Counted from the first letter of the stretch, positions 38,097-48,380 are shown. The stretch is 64,000 nt of DNA from Psychrobacter immobilis (GCF_904846185.1 NZ_CAJGZQ010000005.1:124001-188000); one strand, 5' to 3'. Notes: a model not told the origin generated them from the letters alone. Numbers and translations are program-made.

Positions 38097-38930
38097 ATGA
38101 CCACACACAATATCTCAACCGAGCCCTCAAATACCGCCATTACCGTTCAAGCACTGACCACATTCTGTGATGACTATTTATCAGCAGATGCTTTTAAAGA
38201 TTATGCCCCTAATGGTTTACAAGTAGATGGGGGTCGACCTATCAAGCGCATCGTCACTGGTGTAACGGCTTGTGAGGCGTTGATTGATGCGGCGATTGCT
38301 GACAATGCAGACGCCATTATGGTGCATCATGGTTATTTTTGGAAAGGCGAACCTGCCCCCATCACTGGTATGAAAGGTCAGCGTATCCGTAAACTTATGC
38401 AGCATGGTATCTCTTTGATTGGTTATCATCTGCCGCTCGATGCCCATCCCGTCATTGGTAATAATGCCAAGCTGGCTGACGCATTAAACATGACCGTGAT
38501 CGGCGCTTTATACCCCAGTGAGTCGCATCCAGTGGGTAATATCGCCACTTGTACCCCGCAGAATGCCCAAAGCCTCATTGCTCACATTACTCAGACGCTA
38601 GGACGATTGCCATTGCATATCTCTGCCAATTATAGCGCACCGAATAGTACAAGCGCTCATATCGATAATAACAGAATTATCGAACACGTGGGCATTTGTA
38701 CGGGCGGCGCACAAGATATGATCGAACAAGCTGCATTGATGGGCTGTGACGCCTTTATCTCTGGCGAAATATCAGAACGTACCACCCATATTGCCCGTGA
38801 GCTGGGCATTGATTATTTCGCTTGTGGACATCACGCGACAGAACGCGGTGGTATTCAAGCACTCGGTCACATAGTTTCTCAAGCATTTGGCATACCCGTG
38901 ACCTTTGTAGATATTGATAACCCTGCTTAA
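38097..38930 (+). CDS. NIF3/YbgI family dinuclear metal-binding protein
   Basis: The 277-residue protein matches the Nif3-like (DUF34) family, toroidal hexamers with two metals per subunit. Motifs seen: YAPNGLQVDG, MVHHGYFWKGE with the metal-ligand His pair, GISLIGYHLPLDAHP, and C-terminal GHHATERGGIQALG. The family is sometimes annotated as GTP cyclohydrolase type 2, but its true role is unsettled. It stands alone. Confidence 0.93.
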   Translation: MTTHNISTEPSNTAITVQALTTFCDDYLSADAFKDYAPNGLQVDGGRPIKRIVTGVTACEALIDAAIADNADAIMVHHGYFWKGEPAPITGMKGQRIRKLMQHGISLIGYHLPLDAHPVIGNNAKLADALNMTVIGALYPSESHPVGNIATCTPQNAQSLIAHITQTLGRLPLHISANYSAPNSTSAHIDNNRIIEHVGICTGGAQDMIEQAALMGCDAFISGEISERTTHIARELGIDYFACGHHATERGGIQALGHIVSQAFGIPVTFVDIDNPA

Positions 38931-40005
38931 GCTGTGTCCTCAACTCTACTCATAGCTATCTAATAGCTATCTAAATTTAGAATAATTTTCGAAAAACAAG
39001 GCTAATAACAATCAGTATGGTTGCCCAATATGCATAATTTTTGCGGCTTCAATTTTCAATGGTGTACCAATAACAAGGGCATTTTTAACCGTCTATAGCC
39101 CAATTGTTAAGTTTTATCGCTAATTTCTTAACCACACTTGAATAATCCAAGGAATATCCGCATATTAATATCCGAAGAAAGAATGTCTTGTCATGAGGCT
39201 TCCCATTTATTACAGCTTCCGGTTATGGTACTTAAATGAGTATAACCGCCTAAAATCTCACTATGTTGTATAGCTATTGAGGTCATATAGATAGCGAGGT
39301 TTTGGACGGTTTACTAATAGATACACTGTGCGTGATATATTTTCAGCAGCATGGTCTATCTTGATTTAAGTGTCGCGATACTGGGTTAGCAACCGCTGAT
39401 TGAGAGAATATTTTAGTAAATTTTCTATCATTTTTTTATTAGTAATGAAAATAGCGACTTGCTTACCCTTATTGCTGGACAAAAAATTAATCACTGTTGA
39501 CTCTATTACAAATGATTTAAAGAGGCTATGGTCATTAATATCAGTATAGAAAAGCTGAGTGTATAAGCACCACGCTCATTTTATATTTTGTCTCAATAGC
39601 TTAGTTCATGACCTTACCTATGTTTAATATATAGTTGTTTTATTCTTAGCCCCATCTATGCATCGATGAAGGAATCATCCGATTTATATCCTTCGCGGTG
39701 TTGTGCGTTCATTATTTTGTATTGATACTTTATATCGATGTTTTATATTGATATTTTGAGAGATTTTTTAGCCCTCTTATGTGATACACCGAATACGCCA
39801 GTAGATAACCAGCTAATTAAAAACTGCACCGCTACATCTGATAAAAATTCATTAGCGGCACTATTATTAAACAAGATGACGACGCACTTATCCTATTGAG
39901 AAGTGCATGGTTGTCTAAAATGCGACATCGATGTATGACTACTTTATAAGCATACATTCACAAGCGTTTTACGGTAAGCAGGATGGCTAAAATCAGGAGA
40001 CATCC
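38931..40005. other. 1.1-kb non-coding region
   Basis: This is the longest stretch without a gene in the window. It is AT-rich with stops in all frames. The left edge has gctgtgtcctcaa (38931-38943), similar to the MITE end, but no matching right end was found. TATCGATG/TATTGATA-type repeats occur at about 39715-39760. It may hold a decayed element, an unseen small RNA, or only the mltF-like promoter. Confidence 0.4.
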
Positions 40006-41214
40006 ATGCAGCGTATTACTTATCGTGTGAAAGTATCTGCGCAAGGGGCTAGACGCCGTATTTCTTATTTACTGCGTCCATCTAAACGCCTACCGAACAC
40101 TAAAAGTAACATCGTTTCATCCGTTACCCCGACGACATCGAGTCGTTTTTCTAGAACCAAAAAGCTGGCGCAAGTTTCTAGTATTGCCCTTCTCTCTTTA
40201 CCTGCTGAGAGTCTGACGACGATGCGTGCGCCAGTGCCAGCCTATGATAACGTCATGCTAGAAAGCACGTTAACCATCGCTGCCGTCCCCGGTGACAGCA
40301 CTTATTTTGCGACTGACGGTTTTCAACATGGCTTTGGTTTTGATTTGGTGCGTACTTATGCTGACGAGCTTGGCGTTGATATCGAACTAAAAGCGTATGC
40401 CAATGAAGAAACTGCCCTAAAGGCGCTGAGATCGGGCGAGGTAGACATGGCATTAACAACGGCCAGTACGCAGTTAAAGAGCAAGTTTAACTTATCGTCT
40501 ATCAACATCAGTTGCGGCTATGACGCCAGCTTAACAAAGAATGGTTTACATCCAAAAGTCAGCTGGACGTTCAATTCATCCAATGACCCATTATCACAAA
40601 AAGCCAGTTACTTTTTGTGTGACAGCATTAAGCTGAAAAACACACAAAAACTTGCTGCCTTTTACAATCAAAACTTGCTAAAAGACGCCTATAGCCAAGA
40701 TCATTTCCAAAAAACGTTGACCGAAAAGCTGCCTGATTATCAATCGTCTTTTGAAGAGCAAGCACGCAATTATAATCATGATTGGGAATTATTGGTGGCC
40801 ATGGGTTATCAAGAATCACACCTTGATGCCAATGCCGTATCGCCAACGGGCGTGCGTGGGCTTATGATGTTGACCAATAATACAGCCAAAGCAATGGGGG
40901 TCTCAGATCGCGTCGATCCCTACCAAAGTATCGGCGGCGGCGCGCGTTATTTAGAGCAAATGAAAGATGACTTTGCTGATGTGCCAAAGACAGATCGTAT
41001 TTGGTTTGCGCTGGCCGGCTACAACATGGGACCAAATGCAGTAAAGAGTATTCAGCGTAAACTGCGAGATCAGGGTATTGATGATAAAAGCTGGGCGAAC
41101 GTTTATGCGTACTTAGCTGACAATAAAGCTGCCAATAGTCGTTATGGTCAAGCGATGCATTATGTTAGCAATATTAGAAGTTATCTTGAAACTATCAAAA
41201 CTCAAACTGTCTAG
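40006..41214 (+). CDS. Membrane-bound lytic transglycosylase, MltF-like
   Basis: The 402-residue protein joins a periplasmic solute-binding-like domain (about 85-230; STLTIAAVPGDST, ALRSGEVDMALTTAS) with a lytic transglycosylase domain (about 245-395). The catalytic Glu is in MGYQESHLDANAVSPTGVRGLMML, with AGYNMGPNAV later. This is the MltF architecture: it cuts peptidoglycan glycan strands without water. The solute-binding part is shorter than in E. coli MltF. The N-terminus is long and basic before a weak hydrophobic segment (about 53-66), so anchoring is uncertain. An AGGAG site precedes the ATG. Confidence 0.85.
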   Translation: MQRITYRVKVSAQGARRRISYLLRPSKRLPNTKSNIVSSVTPTTSSRFSRTKKLAQVSSIALLSLPAESLTTMRAPVPAYDNVMLESTLTIAAVPGDSTYFATDGFQHGFGFDLVRTYADELGVDIELKAYANEETALKALRSGEVDMALTTASTQLKSKFNLSSINISCGYDASLTKNGLHPKVSWTFNSSNDPLSQKASYFLCDSIKLKNTQKLAAFYNQNLLKDAYSQDHFQKTLTEKLPDYQSSFEEQARNYNHDWELLVAMGYQESHLDANAVSPTGVRGLMMLTNNTAKAMGVSDRVDPYQSIGGGARYLEQMKDDFADVPKTDRIWFALAGYNMGPNAVKSIQRKLRDQGIDDKSWANVYAYLADNKAANSRYGQAMHYVSNIRSYLETIKTQTV

Positions 41215-41248
41215 TTGATAAATATTTTGAGAATTGAATTTTATAGAT

Positions 41249-41281
41249 AAAAAAGCTGCTCTTATAAAGAGCAGCTTTTTT
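41249..41281. terminator. Bidirectional terminator
   Basis: A perfect stem AGCTGCTCTT/AAGAGCAGCT flanked by A and T runs lies between the convergent transglycosylase genes. Confidence 0.9.
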
Positions 41282-41342
41282 ATGCAGAATGATCTGTCTT
41301 AATCGTATTTACTTAGCTATTATTCTACTAAGCAACTTACTC

Positions 41343-44342
41343 TTAACGATTAGGTACGGTCAGGCGCTGACCGCGCTGTAGCATCGTATCCGCCGCGATA
41401 TTATTCATCTCAGCCAACTCTTGCGTAGAGACGCCATATTTACGTGCTAAGCCAATCAAACTGTCTCCTGACCCAACGGTGTAGCTCACTGTGAGCTTTG
41501 GTACTTTAAGCGTTTGCCCACGCTGTAATTGGGCATTGGTCGCGAGATCGTTGGTCGCAGCCAAGTCGTCTATCGAAACACCAAATTGACGTGCCAAAGC
41601 AATCAAACCATCACCAGATTTAACTTTATAGCTCTCGGTGTTGCCCAATTTTTTGCCACTGCTCGCTGTGCTAGTCGCGGCAGTGCTACTAGCCGAACTA
41701 CTGCTTTGATTACTGCTACTAGAGGTCGCTACAACGCTGCCACTGGCAGGAATCGTAATCGTACGACCGAGTATCAAATTAGAGTTGGTTTTCAGGTTGT
41801 TCGCTGTTGCCAAGTCACTAAGACCGATATTATAACGTTGAGCCACGCCTGTTAACGTATCGCCTGATTTTACTTTATAACTGACAGTTTTATCATTTAG
41901 CTGACGATCAACTAATCCTTTAGACACGGGTACTTTGATGGTTTGACCACGTTGTAAGCGTGCTTTTGCATCAAAGTTGCTATTCACCGCCGCAAGCTCA
42001 GCTGGACTGATACCTACGCTATTGGCAATGCCGATCAAAGTATCGCCAGATTTTACTTTGTAATTGGTGGTTGCCACCGAACTTGAGCTACTGTTACGGC
42101 TACTAGAGCTTGAGGTGTTTGCTGCATCGAAATCAACACTTGCAGGTACTTTTAGCGTTTGACCAACATATAGTGAGCTTGTAGTGCTCATATTATTGAG
42201 GCTGGCAAGTGTATCAGTTGAAACATTGAACTGACGTGCGAGAGCAATCAAGCCATCGCCCGCTTTTACCTTATAGTTCTTAGTAGCGGTGCTTGATTTA
42301 CTTGGCTTGGTCGAGGGAGCGGCAGGTGTAGTCACTGGCGCAGTCACCTTACCTGGTATCAGCCATAGCTTTTGACCGCGTAGTAAATCCGCTCTACTAC
42401 TCAAATTATTGTAGGTTGCCAACTGAGTCACCGATAGACCAAAGCGGTTAGCAGTACCAATCAGCGTATCGCCGCTTTGTACTACATAGCTCTCTGGTTG
42501 GCTTGCCGCGGCATTGTTAGCTGTGCTCAACGGTTCGATGGTTTTTGCATTATATAAGTATAAGGTACTGCCTGATAGCAGCTTAGAGCTGGCATCTATT
42601 TGATTCCATTCAGCGATATCGCGCCAACTGACACCCGCACGGCTGGCAATATTAGACAAGGTATCACCACGCTTGACGGTATAAGTGGTACGTGCACCTT
42701 GGGGTTTTGGCTTGCTTACTGATGTTTTTGCAAAGCTAAGCTTTTTCTCTTCGCCACTGGCTTCTAGAATAGACTGCTGCGTCTGTACGGCGGATAAATT
42801 AATATTACCATCAGCATTGATCACATTGGTTTCAGGCGTGTTACTACGAATTTGATTGGCAATAAAATCACGCTCTTCTTTGCTCAGTGGTGGTTCTTGG
42901 ACAATCGTATTATTCTGTGTAATCTGAGCAGAGGTGGTCGGCAGACTATTGCTGCTTTTTAGCTCAGCATTGATCTTGTTGGTTTCTGCCGTGCTCAATG
43001 GTGGCTCAGTACGCACCGAGGCATTATTACTGTAGACAGAGCTGCTAGTAGGTATGGCTGACGGTGATATATAACTGGTCGTTTGCTGCGGCACACTAGC
43101 GCTTGCAGCATAGTCAGCCAAGGCGCTACCTGTCGATGGTAATGAAGAGCCAGTATAGGGTTTGTTATTATAGCTTGGCGTCGTGGTCGTGCTACTTGGT
43201 GTGCTTGTATTACTCGATGCCAGTATATTGCCCGTACCATTGCCTCTCAATGAGCTCAATTTAACATCGGTATTAAGACTCACATCATTAGGAATAATAA
43301 TACGCTGGGGACCAGAAGAATCAACACGTCCTGACGTTAAGGCCGTATTTAACCTTTCTAATTCGTCGTAGCTCACGCCTGTCATTTGCGCAACTTCAGC
43401 CAAGCTAACACCATAGTTCACTGGCACACTACGGAAATGCTGACGGTTGGCAATAGCAGGCAAGTAGACACCATATTGCTCAGGCTTAGCAACAATTTCC
43501 GCTACCGCCAAGAAACGAGGCACGTAGTTCATCGTTTCAGTAGGCAATCTCAGAGACCAATAATCTGTCGGTAAACCCTGAGCTCTATTAGCATCAATGG
43601 CCTTTTGCACGCGACCAGGACCGGCATTATAAGCGGCCAATGCTAACTCCCAACTGCCAAACTGGTTATGTAGTGCGGTCAAGAAGTCATAAGCGGCGCG
43701 AGTTGATTCGATGACATCACGGCGACCATCATAAGTACTGCTTTGATTCAAACCATAAATACGACCCGTACTTGGAATGAACTGCCATAAGCCTGCTGCT
43801 GCCGCACTACTGGTACCGCTTGGATCGTAAGAGCTCTCAATGACAGGTAACAAAGCCAGCTCTGTCGGGATATTACGACGCTCAGCTTCTCGTACGGTGT
43901 GATAGATATAGCGACTGGCACGTGCAGTCAAACGGTTTAAATAGTCTTGTCGACTGGTAAACCAGCTTTTTTGCCCTTCGATACGCTGATTATAAGTCGG
44001 CTGACCGCCATTCATACGATAGCCAGCACGTAAGCGACTCCATAAATCACCATATTGCTGAATAGCAAGTTTGTTGCCTTCCACCATAGTCATGTCAGTG
44101 GCTTCGAGTAAATCGGCTAACTCATCTAAACTATCTGCATCTAAATATGCCGTTGAATAGTCCGTACTGCTACTTGCTGCAGGCGCTTTAGTAGCTGGGC
44201 GTTTAGTAATAACAGATGAGCTATTGGTCGCACCCTTTTTTACCGCTGACGTATTGCTACAAGCACTGATAAGTAGAGTTGATACCGCAAGCGTCAATGG
44301 CAACGCAATAAATGAGCGAGATTTTGATAGCACAGTAGACAT
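41343..44342 (-). CDS. mltD: Lytic transglycosylase MltD-like lipoprotein with seven LysM repeats
   Basis: The 999-residue product begins with a lipoprotein signal (lipobox LISAC, Cys 28). A lytic transglycosylase domain (about 130-290) has the catalytic Glu in LLPVIESSYDPSGTSSAAAAGLWQFIPSTGR and the AAYNAGPGRV motif. After a long low-complexity linker come seven LysM domains (YTVKRGDTLSNIA..., YVVQSGDTLIG..., YKVKAGDGLIA..., three more YKVKSGD... and YTVGSGDSLIG). E. coli MltD is about 450 residues with two LysM. The serine/threonine-rich spacers between LysM units are repetitive in DNA too. Confidence 0.92.
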   Translation of the reverse strand: MSTVLSKSRSFIALPLTLAVSTLLISACSNTSAVKKGATNSSSVITKRPATKAPAASSSTDYSTAYLDADSLDELADLLEATDMTMVEGNKLAIQQYGDLWSRLRAGYRMNGGQPTYNQRIEGQKSWFTSRQDYLNRLTARASRYIYHTVREAERRNIPTELALLPVIESSYDPSGTSSAAAAGLWQFIPSTGRIYGLNQSSTYDGRRDVIESTRAAYDFLTALHNQFGSWELALAAYNAGPGRVQKAIDANRAQGLPTDYWSLRLPTETMNYVPRFLAVAEIVAKPEQYGVYLPAIANRQHFRSVPVNYGVSLAEVAQMTGVSYDELERLNTALTSGRVDSSGPQRIIIPNDVSLNTDVKLSSLRGNGTGNILASSNTSTPSSTTTTPSYNNKPYTGSSLPSTGSALADYAASASVPQQTTSYISPSAIPTSSSVYSNNASVRTEPPLSTAETNKINAELKSSNSLPTTSAQITQNNTIVQEPPLSKEERDFIANQIRSNTPETNVINADGNINLSAVQTQQSILEASGEEKKLSFAKTSVSKPKPQGARTTYTVKRGDTLSNIASRAGVSWRDIAEWNQIDASSKLLSGSTLYLYNAKTIEPLSTANNAAASQPESYVVQSGDTLIGTANRFGLSVTQLATYNNLSSRADLLRGQKLWLIPGKVTAPVTTPAAPSTKPSKSSTATKNYKVKAGDGLIALARQFNVSTDTLASLNNMSTTSSLYVGQTLKVPASVDFDAANTSSSSSRNSSSSSVATTNYKVKSGDTLIGIANSVGISPAELAAVNSNFDAKARLQRGQTIKVPVSKGLVDRQLNDKTVSYKVKSGDTLTGVAQRYNIGLSDLATANNLKTNSNLILGRTITIPASGSVVATSSSSNQSSSSASSTAATSTASSGKKLGNTESYKVKSGDGLIALARQFGVSIDDLAATNDLATNAQLQRGQTLKVPKLTVSYTVGSGDSLIGLARKYGVSTQELAEMNNIAADTMLQRGQRLTVPNR

Positions 44343-44692
44343 GATATTGGAAGTTTCCTAACGACAGAAAGTGATAAGATAAAGTTGCTTGCTAGTATAG
44401 TATGCAATGTGAAGCAAAGACCAGTCTAATATAAAAAGATAATCATCATAAGTTGGGTCAATTTTCAGACCTCTCACGAAATGCAATCAATCATTTAATT
44501 ATTCAACATTGTGAATCTGTATGGTTATTTATGATGGAATGCTTAGCTTTCGAAGAGCCTGATTAATGCACTATTTTCTTTGATTATCCACTGATCAAGA
44601 CGTTTCTTAATCAATGCTTATCCATTAATACCTAATTGTTGATAATGCCTAATTGCTGACTAGCCAGTACTGAGTTGTTAGTCGAGTAACGA
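44343..44692. other. Intergenic region upstream of mltD
   Basis: These 350 bp carry no gene. The short phrase cctaattg is repeated at about 44630-44655. It includes the mltD promoter. Confidence 0.45.
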
Positions 44693-45190
44693 TTAATTAA
44701 TCGTTACTTGTGATACGGCACGTAGCAGCACCGCATTACCAGTCGATAACGTCAGCGTCACTCTTGATGTAGTGACAAATGAAACATTTTTACCATCTTT
44801 TACCCAACTCTCATTGGTCGTCACATTGGCTTTGGCCTGATCGCCCGTAATAACAATGTTATCCACAGAAATATCATAACGATAATTAGAGGTATTATTC
44901 CAACTATTTTGCAACAACTTCAAATAAGCATCTTTATCTAAACTGGTAGACTTACCTTTTCTAGATAATGAAATCAGTGCATCGTCAGAGACAAGACGCG
45001 CGACCTGATTGACATTTTGGCTATTCGCTGATGACTTCATTGCTGCTATATAGTTCTGTACCAAAGCTTCGGTCATGGCTGCCGCTTGTGCACTGATACT
45101 TACAGTACTTACAACGGTCACTACCGCCGCCACGCTGGCACTTTTTAGCAATAATGCCAAAAGCCCTTTTCCCCATAATCGTTTCATCAT
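44693..45190 (-). CDS. Exported NTF2/SnoaL-like small protein
   Basis: From the ATG at 45188-45190 (AAGGA site before it) the product is 165 residues with a Sec signal (MMKRLWGKGLLALLLKSASVAAVV... to SISAQA-AA). The mature part (MTEALVQNYIAAMKSSANSQNVNQV... SVDNIVITGDQAKANVTTNESW... VTLTLSTGN) has the helix-then-sheet pattern of NTF2-like domains such as DUF4440/SnoaL. Function unknown; probably periplasmic. An upstream in-frame Met would add 11 residues. Confidence 0.7.
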   Translation of the reverse strand: MMKRLWGKGLLALLLKSASVAAVVTVVSTVSISAQAAAMTEALVQNYIAAMKSSANSQNVNQVARLVSDDALISLSRKGKSTSLDKDAYLKLLQNSWNNTSNYRYDISVDNIVITGDQAKANVTTNESWVKDGKNVSFVTTSRVTLTLSTGNAVLLRAVSQVTIN

Positions 45191-45630
45191 AATCCTTAGC
45201 AATGCTGTTATCGTTGTTGCCATCTTTTGATGACTAACGTTTTTTATTGATTAAATATAGTAGTCGTTTATTACTCATTAACATCATGATAAATGAAGCA
45301 AGCACTAGCTAGGTGTGCCTCTTCATTTTACTTGTGAAAAATATCTGTTTGATCATCATCTACTTATTAATGATGACAGCGTACTTTTACCATAGAGTGA
45401 GACTATCATTCAATTCTCACAGCTATGTGACACCCTGTGTAATTATTGCGAATACTAAAATACCAACCATATGGCAAAATTATTTCTAAAAATATGAGTC
45501 ACTGCCCATCGTTATCATAAATACAAAATATACTAACTGAGCCGCTTACGCAGTACACAGCTCAGTTTTTGCTCCAGTTTTGATTCGCTTTCTGTCAATC
45601 CAATCTCAATTTAATAAGCCAAACGGAAGC
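45191..45630. other. Intergenic region between the NTF2-like and CBS-domain genes
   Basis: These 440 bp have no gene. A hairpin with ACTGAGC/GCTCAGT arms lies at 45536-45572. Confidence 0.45.
45536..45572 (-). terminator. Possible terminator after the CBS-domain gene
   Basis: 7-base perfect arms with a long loop (about 17 bases). The T run on the minus strand is weak, so the call is tentative. Confidence 0.35.
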
Positions 45631-47022
45631 TTACTTAGCGTCCGTACTATTATCTTCGTATTGTTGTTCATCATCACTAAGCTTCATGCCCAATCGCTCT
45701 ACTCGTCTGTCCATCATTTGTCGAGCCAGTGCTTGCATGTCTTCGACGCGGTCTATTTCATCCACAATCTCAAGTCCCAATAGCGTCTCAAACACATCTT
45801 CTAAAGTAACCAAACCTTTGACCTCACCATACTCACCGACTGTAATCGCAATATGAATACGGTTTTTTAGCATCAGCTCTAACAAATCAAACAGTTTCAT
45901 TTTTGAAAAAACAAAAGTAATGTCACGTTTGAACTGAGTCAATGGCTTGTGCATCGCATGGTTTACTTTAGCTAATAGCATGTCTGTTTTTAATACAAAA
46001 CCTGTGATGTTATCTAAGTCACCATCATAAATTGGCAGTCGTGAAAACGTCAATTTTGGGCGATCAACCAACAATTCAGCGACTGTTTTGTTTTCTTCAA
46101 ACGCCAGCATCACCGAACGCGGGGTCATGATATCTTCGACTTTAATCGCACCAAATGCCAATAAGTTACGAATGATACGCGACTCTAGTGGGTCGATCTG
46201 TCCTGACTCTTCACCGATGCTGGCAAGTGCCGCAAACTCTCTGCGACTAAAGGCTACAGGCTCTTTGCCTCGTACCAATAATTTGGTCAGTTTTTCTGAT
46301 ATCCAGATTAATGGGTATAGTAGTAAAATAATACCCCGCACAAAATACGCGACCATGCCACTTAACTGACGCCAATATACCGTGCCCAACGTTTTTGGAA
46401 TAATTTCAGATAAAAATAAAATCGCCAAGGTCATAATGGCAGAAAACAGTCCAAACCAAGCACTACCAAACACAATCGTAGCTTGGGCACCAGCACCGAT
46501 AGAACCTAATGTATGAGCCACTGTATTCAAAGTCAAAATAGCTGCTAATGACTGATCGATGTTATCAACCTTCAAGCGTCTTAGCATATTTGCTTTTTTC
46601 GGATTGCTTTCTTGAACATCAGCGATATAAGACGGCGTCATGCTCAGTAATGCAGACTCAGCCAATGAACAGACAAACGAGATACCGATGGCGACAACCA
46701 CAAAAAGTATGAGTAATAACACACTGATCGCAGTTGGCTCTGCTAACGCTTCAGCAGCAAAAGCTGGATATGGCAATAGCAGCATCGCCGTCAGCGCTGA
46801 TAACCCAGCAATTGAATTGGTACGACGAAGACGCTTTGAATAGCGTGATGTCGGAGGAGGTTTAGCAGACGCTTCTTTACAAGCGCGCGGACGACATAAA
46901 CGAGGTACAAACATAAAAGTGGTAAACAAGTTAGGTAACCTAAACAGAAAAAAAGTAAAAGGGATAATAATATAATGAGTAAACGATACTAAGCTATTAA
47001 AGGCAAACAACAAGACAAACAT
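45631..47022 (-). CDS. CNNM/CorC family membrane protein with CBS domains (hemolysin-related)
   Basis: The 463-residue frame contains a DUF21/CNNM transmembrane domain (about 95-250; FVCSLAESALLSMTPSYI, LTLNTVAHTLGSIGAGAQ, LFLSEIIPKTLG) and a pair of CBS domains (EDIMTPRSVMLAF..., LKNRIHIAITVGEYGEVKGLVTLEDVFE). Members are linked to magnesium or other divalent ion transport. The C-terminal transporter-associated domain of larger homologues is absent. The N-terminal 35-90 residues look atypical; Met 36 is a possible true start. Confidence 0.85.
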   Translation of the reverse strand: MFVLLFAFNSLVSFTHYIIIPFTFFLFRLPNLFTTFMFVPRLCRPRACKEASAKPPPTSRYSKRLRRTNSIAGLSALTAMLLLPYPAFAAEALAEPTAISVLLLILFVVVAIGISFVCSLAESALLSMTPSYIADVQESNPKKANMLRRLKVDNIDQSLAAILTLNTVAHTLGSIGAGAQATIVFGSAWFGLFSAIMTLAILFLSEIIPKTLGTVYWRQLSGMVAYFVRGIILLLYPLIWISEKLTKLLVRGKEPVAFSRREFAALASIGEESGQIDPLESRIIRNLLAFGAIKVEDIMTPRSVMLAFEENKTVAELLVDRPKLTFSRLPIYDGDLDNITGFVLKTDMLLAKVNHAMHKPLTQFKRDITFVFSKMKLFDLLELMLKNRIHIAITVGEYGEVKGLVTLEDVFETLLGLEIVDEIDRVEDMQALARQMMDRRVERLGMKLSDDEQQYEDNSTDAK

Positions 47023-47466
47023 GATTAATTAGCTATTAGTTATCTGCTAAAACGATGGTAACTCGCTGCTCAAAACTGATTTAGCAGCAGATAATAGGAT
47101 CTATTATATACTAATAAACCGTGTGCTAAATGCAGGGAATTATTGCCATTTGATAGTAGCATTGATGATGCCATTTCACAATAAGACGCTATTGTTAAGT
47201 CTTTGTTTTTTGGTATCCTTGACCATACCTTTTGCTACGCTACTACTACCTAGCATCCATTCGCTGCTTGAATTTTGTTATACTCTCAGCGCTTTGGCGT
47301 CACTTATATGAGGTGGCAAAAATATCGCCGCAAAAAGTAATGACCGCTAGCATGCCATTACCTTAAGAAAAAAATACTCAGCCTATGATTAACAGTTACC
47401 AAGTCTGGGATTTTTTGTTACTATGCGTTTAATTTTATTATTATCTATGACTTACTGAGAGAAATT
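47023..47466. other. Divergent region upstream of yajC
   Basis: These 444 bp hold promoters for both sides; TTATACT near 47276 could be part of one. A 62-codon hydrophobic frame at 47123-47311 lacks a ribosome site and I do not call it. Confidence 0.4.
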
Positions 47467-47796
47467 ATGTTGTTATTTATTCAAGCTGCCCATGCTGCAC
47501 CAGAAGCTGCTGGTGCGATGTCACTATTTAGTCAAATACTATTGCCTGTTGCCTTTTTTGCGATTTTTTACTTCTTAGTGATTCGTCCACAGTCTAAGCG
47601 CACCAAAGAACATCGTGCCATGGTCAATGCATTGACTGTCGGTAGCGAAATCATTTTTGCTGGTGGTTTGATGGGTCGCATCAAAGCCATTGAAGGTGAC
47701 TATGCTGTGGTCAGCCTAAACAATAATACTGATGTCAAAGTACAACGTGCTTCTGTTATTTCAGTGTTACCTGCTGGCACAATCGAAAGCGTTTAA
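47467..47796 (+). CDS. yajC: Preprotein translocase accessory protein YajC
   Basis: The 109-residue single-pass protein is part of the SecDF-YajC complex. The membrane segment ILLPVAFFAIFYFLVIRPQSKR and the following KEHRAMVNALTVGSEIIFAGGLMGRI are diagnostic. In most relatives it sits directly before secD; here 584 bp with a MITE and a hairpin intervene. Confidence 0.95.
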   Translation: MLLFIQAAHAAPEAAGAMSLFSQILLPVAFFAIFYFLVIRPQSKRTKEHRAMVNALTVGSEIIFAGGLMGRIKAIEGDYAVVSLNNNTDVKVQRASVISVLPAGTIESV

Positions 47797-47838
47797 TGAT
47801 TGATTGAAATATTAGTCGCGTTTTATTGATGATTACTA

Positions 47839-48008
47839 GGGCATGTCCTCATTTTAAAAATGGTGGTAAAAATGAAATAAATTGCTGTTAAACAAGGAAA
47901 GTAGCGTAAATAATATCGAGATATTAATAAGCTATTTGACGATGTTTGGCAAAATTTAGCCATTTTTAGCCCATTTAGAGGATAATCGATTTAATTGAGG
48001 ACACGCCC
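47839..48008. mobile_element. MITE-like non-autonomous element, copy 2 (inverted relative to copy 1)
   Basis: The 170-bp element has ends gggcatgtcctca (one change from copy 1) and tgaggacacgccc. Its reverse complement aligns throughout with 3665-3833. The outer flanks are TA on the left and TC on the right, so the target duplication has decayed or differs. It is inserted 42 bp after yajC. Confidence 0.8.
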
Positions 48009-48051
48009 TCATCTGTCATTAATAAATATAGTGATTAATACAGTGCCTAAG

Positions 48052-48082
48052 AATGACCGTACCTTATTTACGGTCATTTTTC
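48052..48082 (+). terminator. Terminator-like hairpin between yajC and secD
   Basis: Perfect 10-base arms AATGACCGTA/TACGGTCATT with a 7-base loop are followed by TTTC. It should reduce read-through from yajC to secD. Confidence 0.7.
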
Positions 48083-48178
48083 GCTATAGAGCAATGATGT
48101 AAAAACAGTCTCATAGAGTATAGACAATTTATGTTTATGCTTTTGACCATGCTGTCTTTATTGATTTTATCAGTGATA

Positions 48179-48211
48179 TTTTGCTGACTATATATTTTTG
48201 CTGACTATATA
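48179..48211. repeat. 17-bp-period direct repeat
   Basis: ttttgctgactatata occurs twice in tandem, upstream of secD in the spacer that should hold its promoter. Confidence 0.8.
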
Positions 48212-48380
48212 AAGATACGTCTGTATTATTTGCTCTACTGTTTTACTATCATCGCGGATGATCGCAATGGTGCATGATGACGACTGCTAGATACAGCACT
48301 CAACCATTGCTATCGCTAACTTCCCATCTGCTAACTTGTGGCCTACGTCGCCAGTCGTTTATCAACCTAAAGAAGTGATT

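Noticed and set aside
47123..47311. 62-codon hydrophobic frame before yajC
   Set aside because: No ribosome site; hydrophobicity is expected from T-rich DNA. Kept only as a note in the promoter region.
48179..48211. 17-bp direct repeat as a CRISPR or iteron array
   Set aside because: Only two units with no spacer; a simple tandem repeat.
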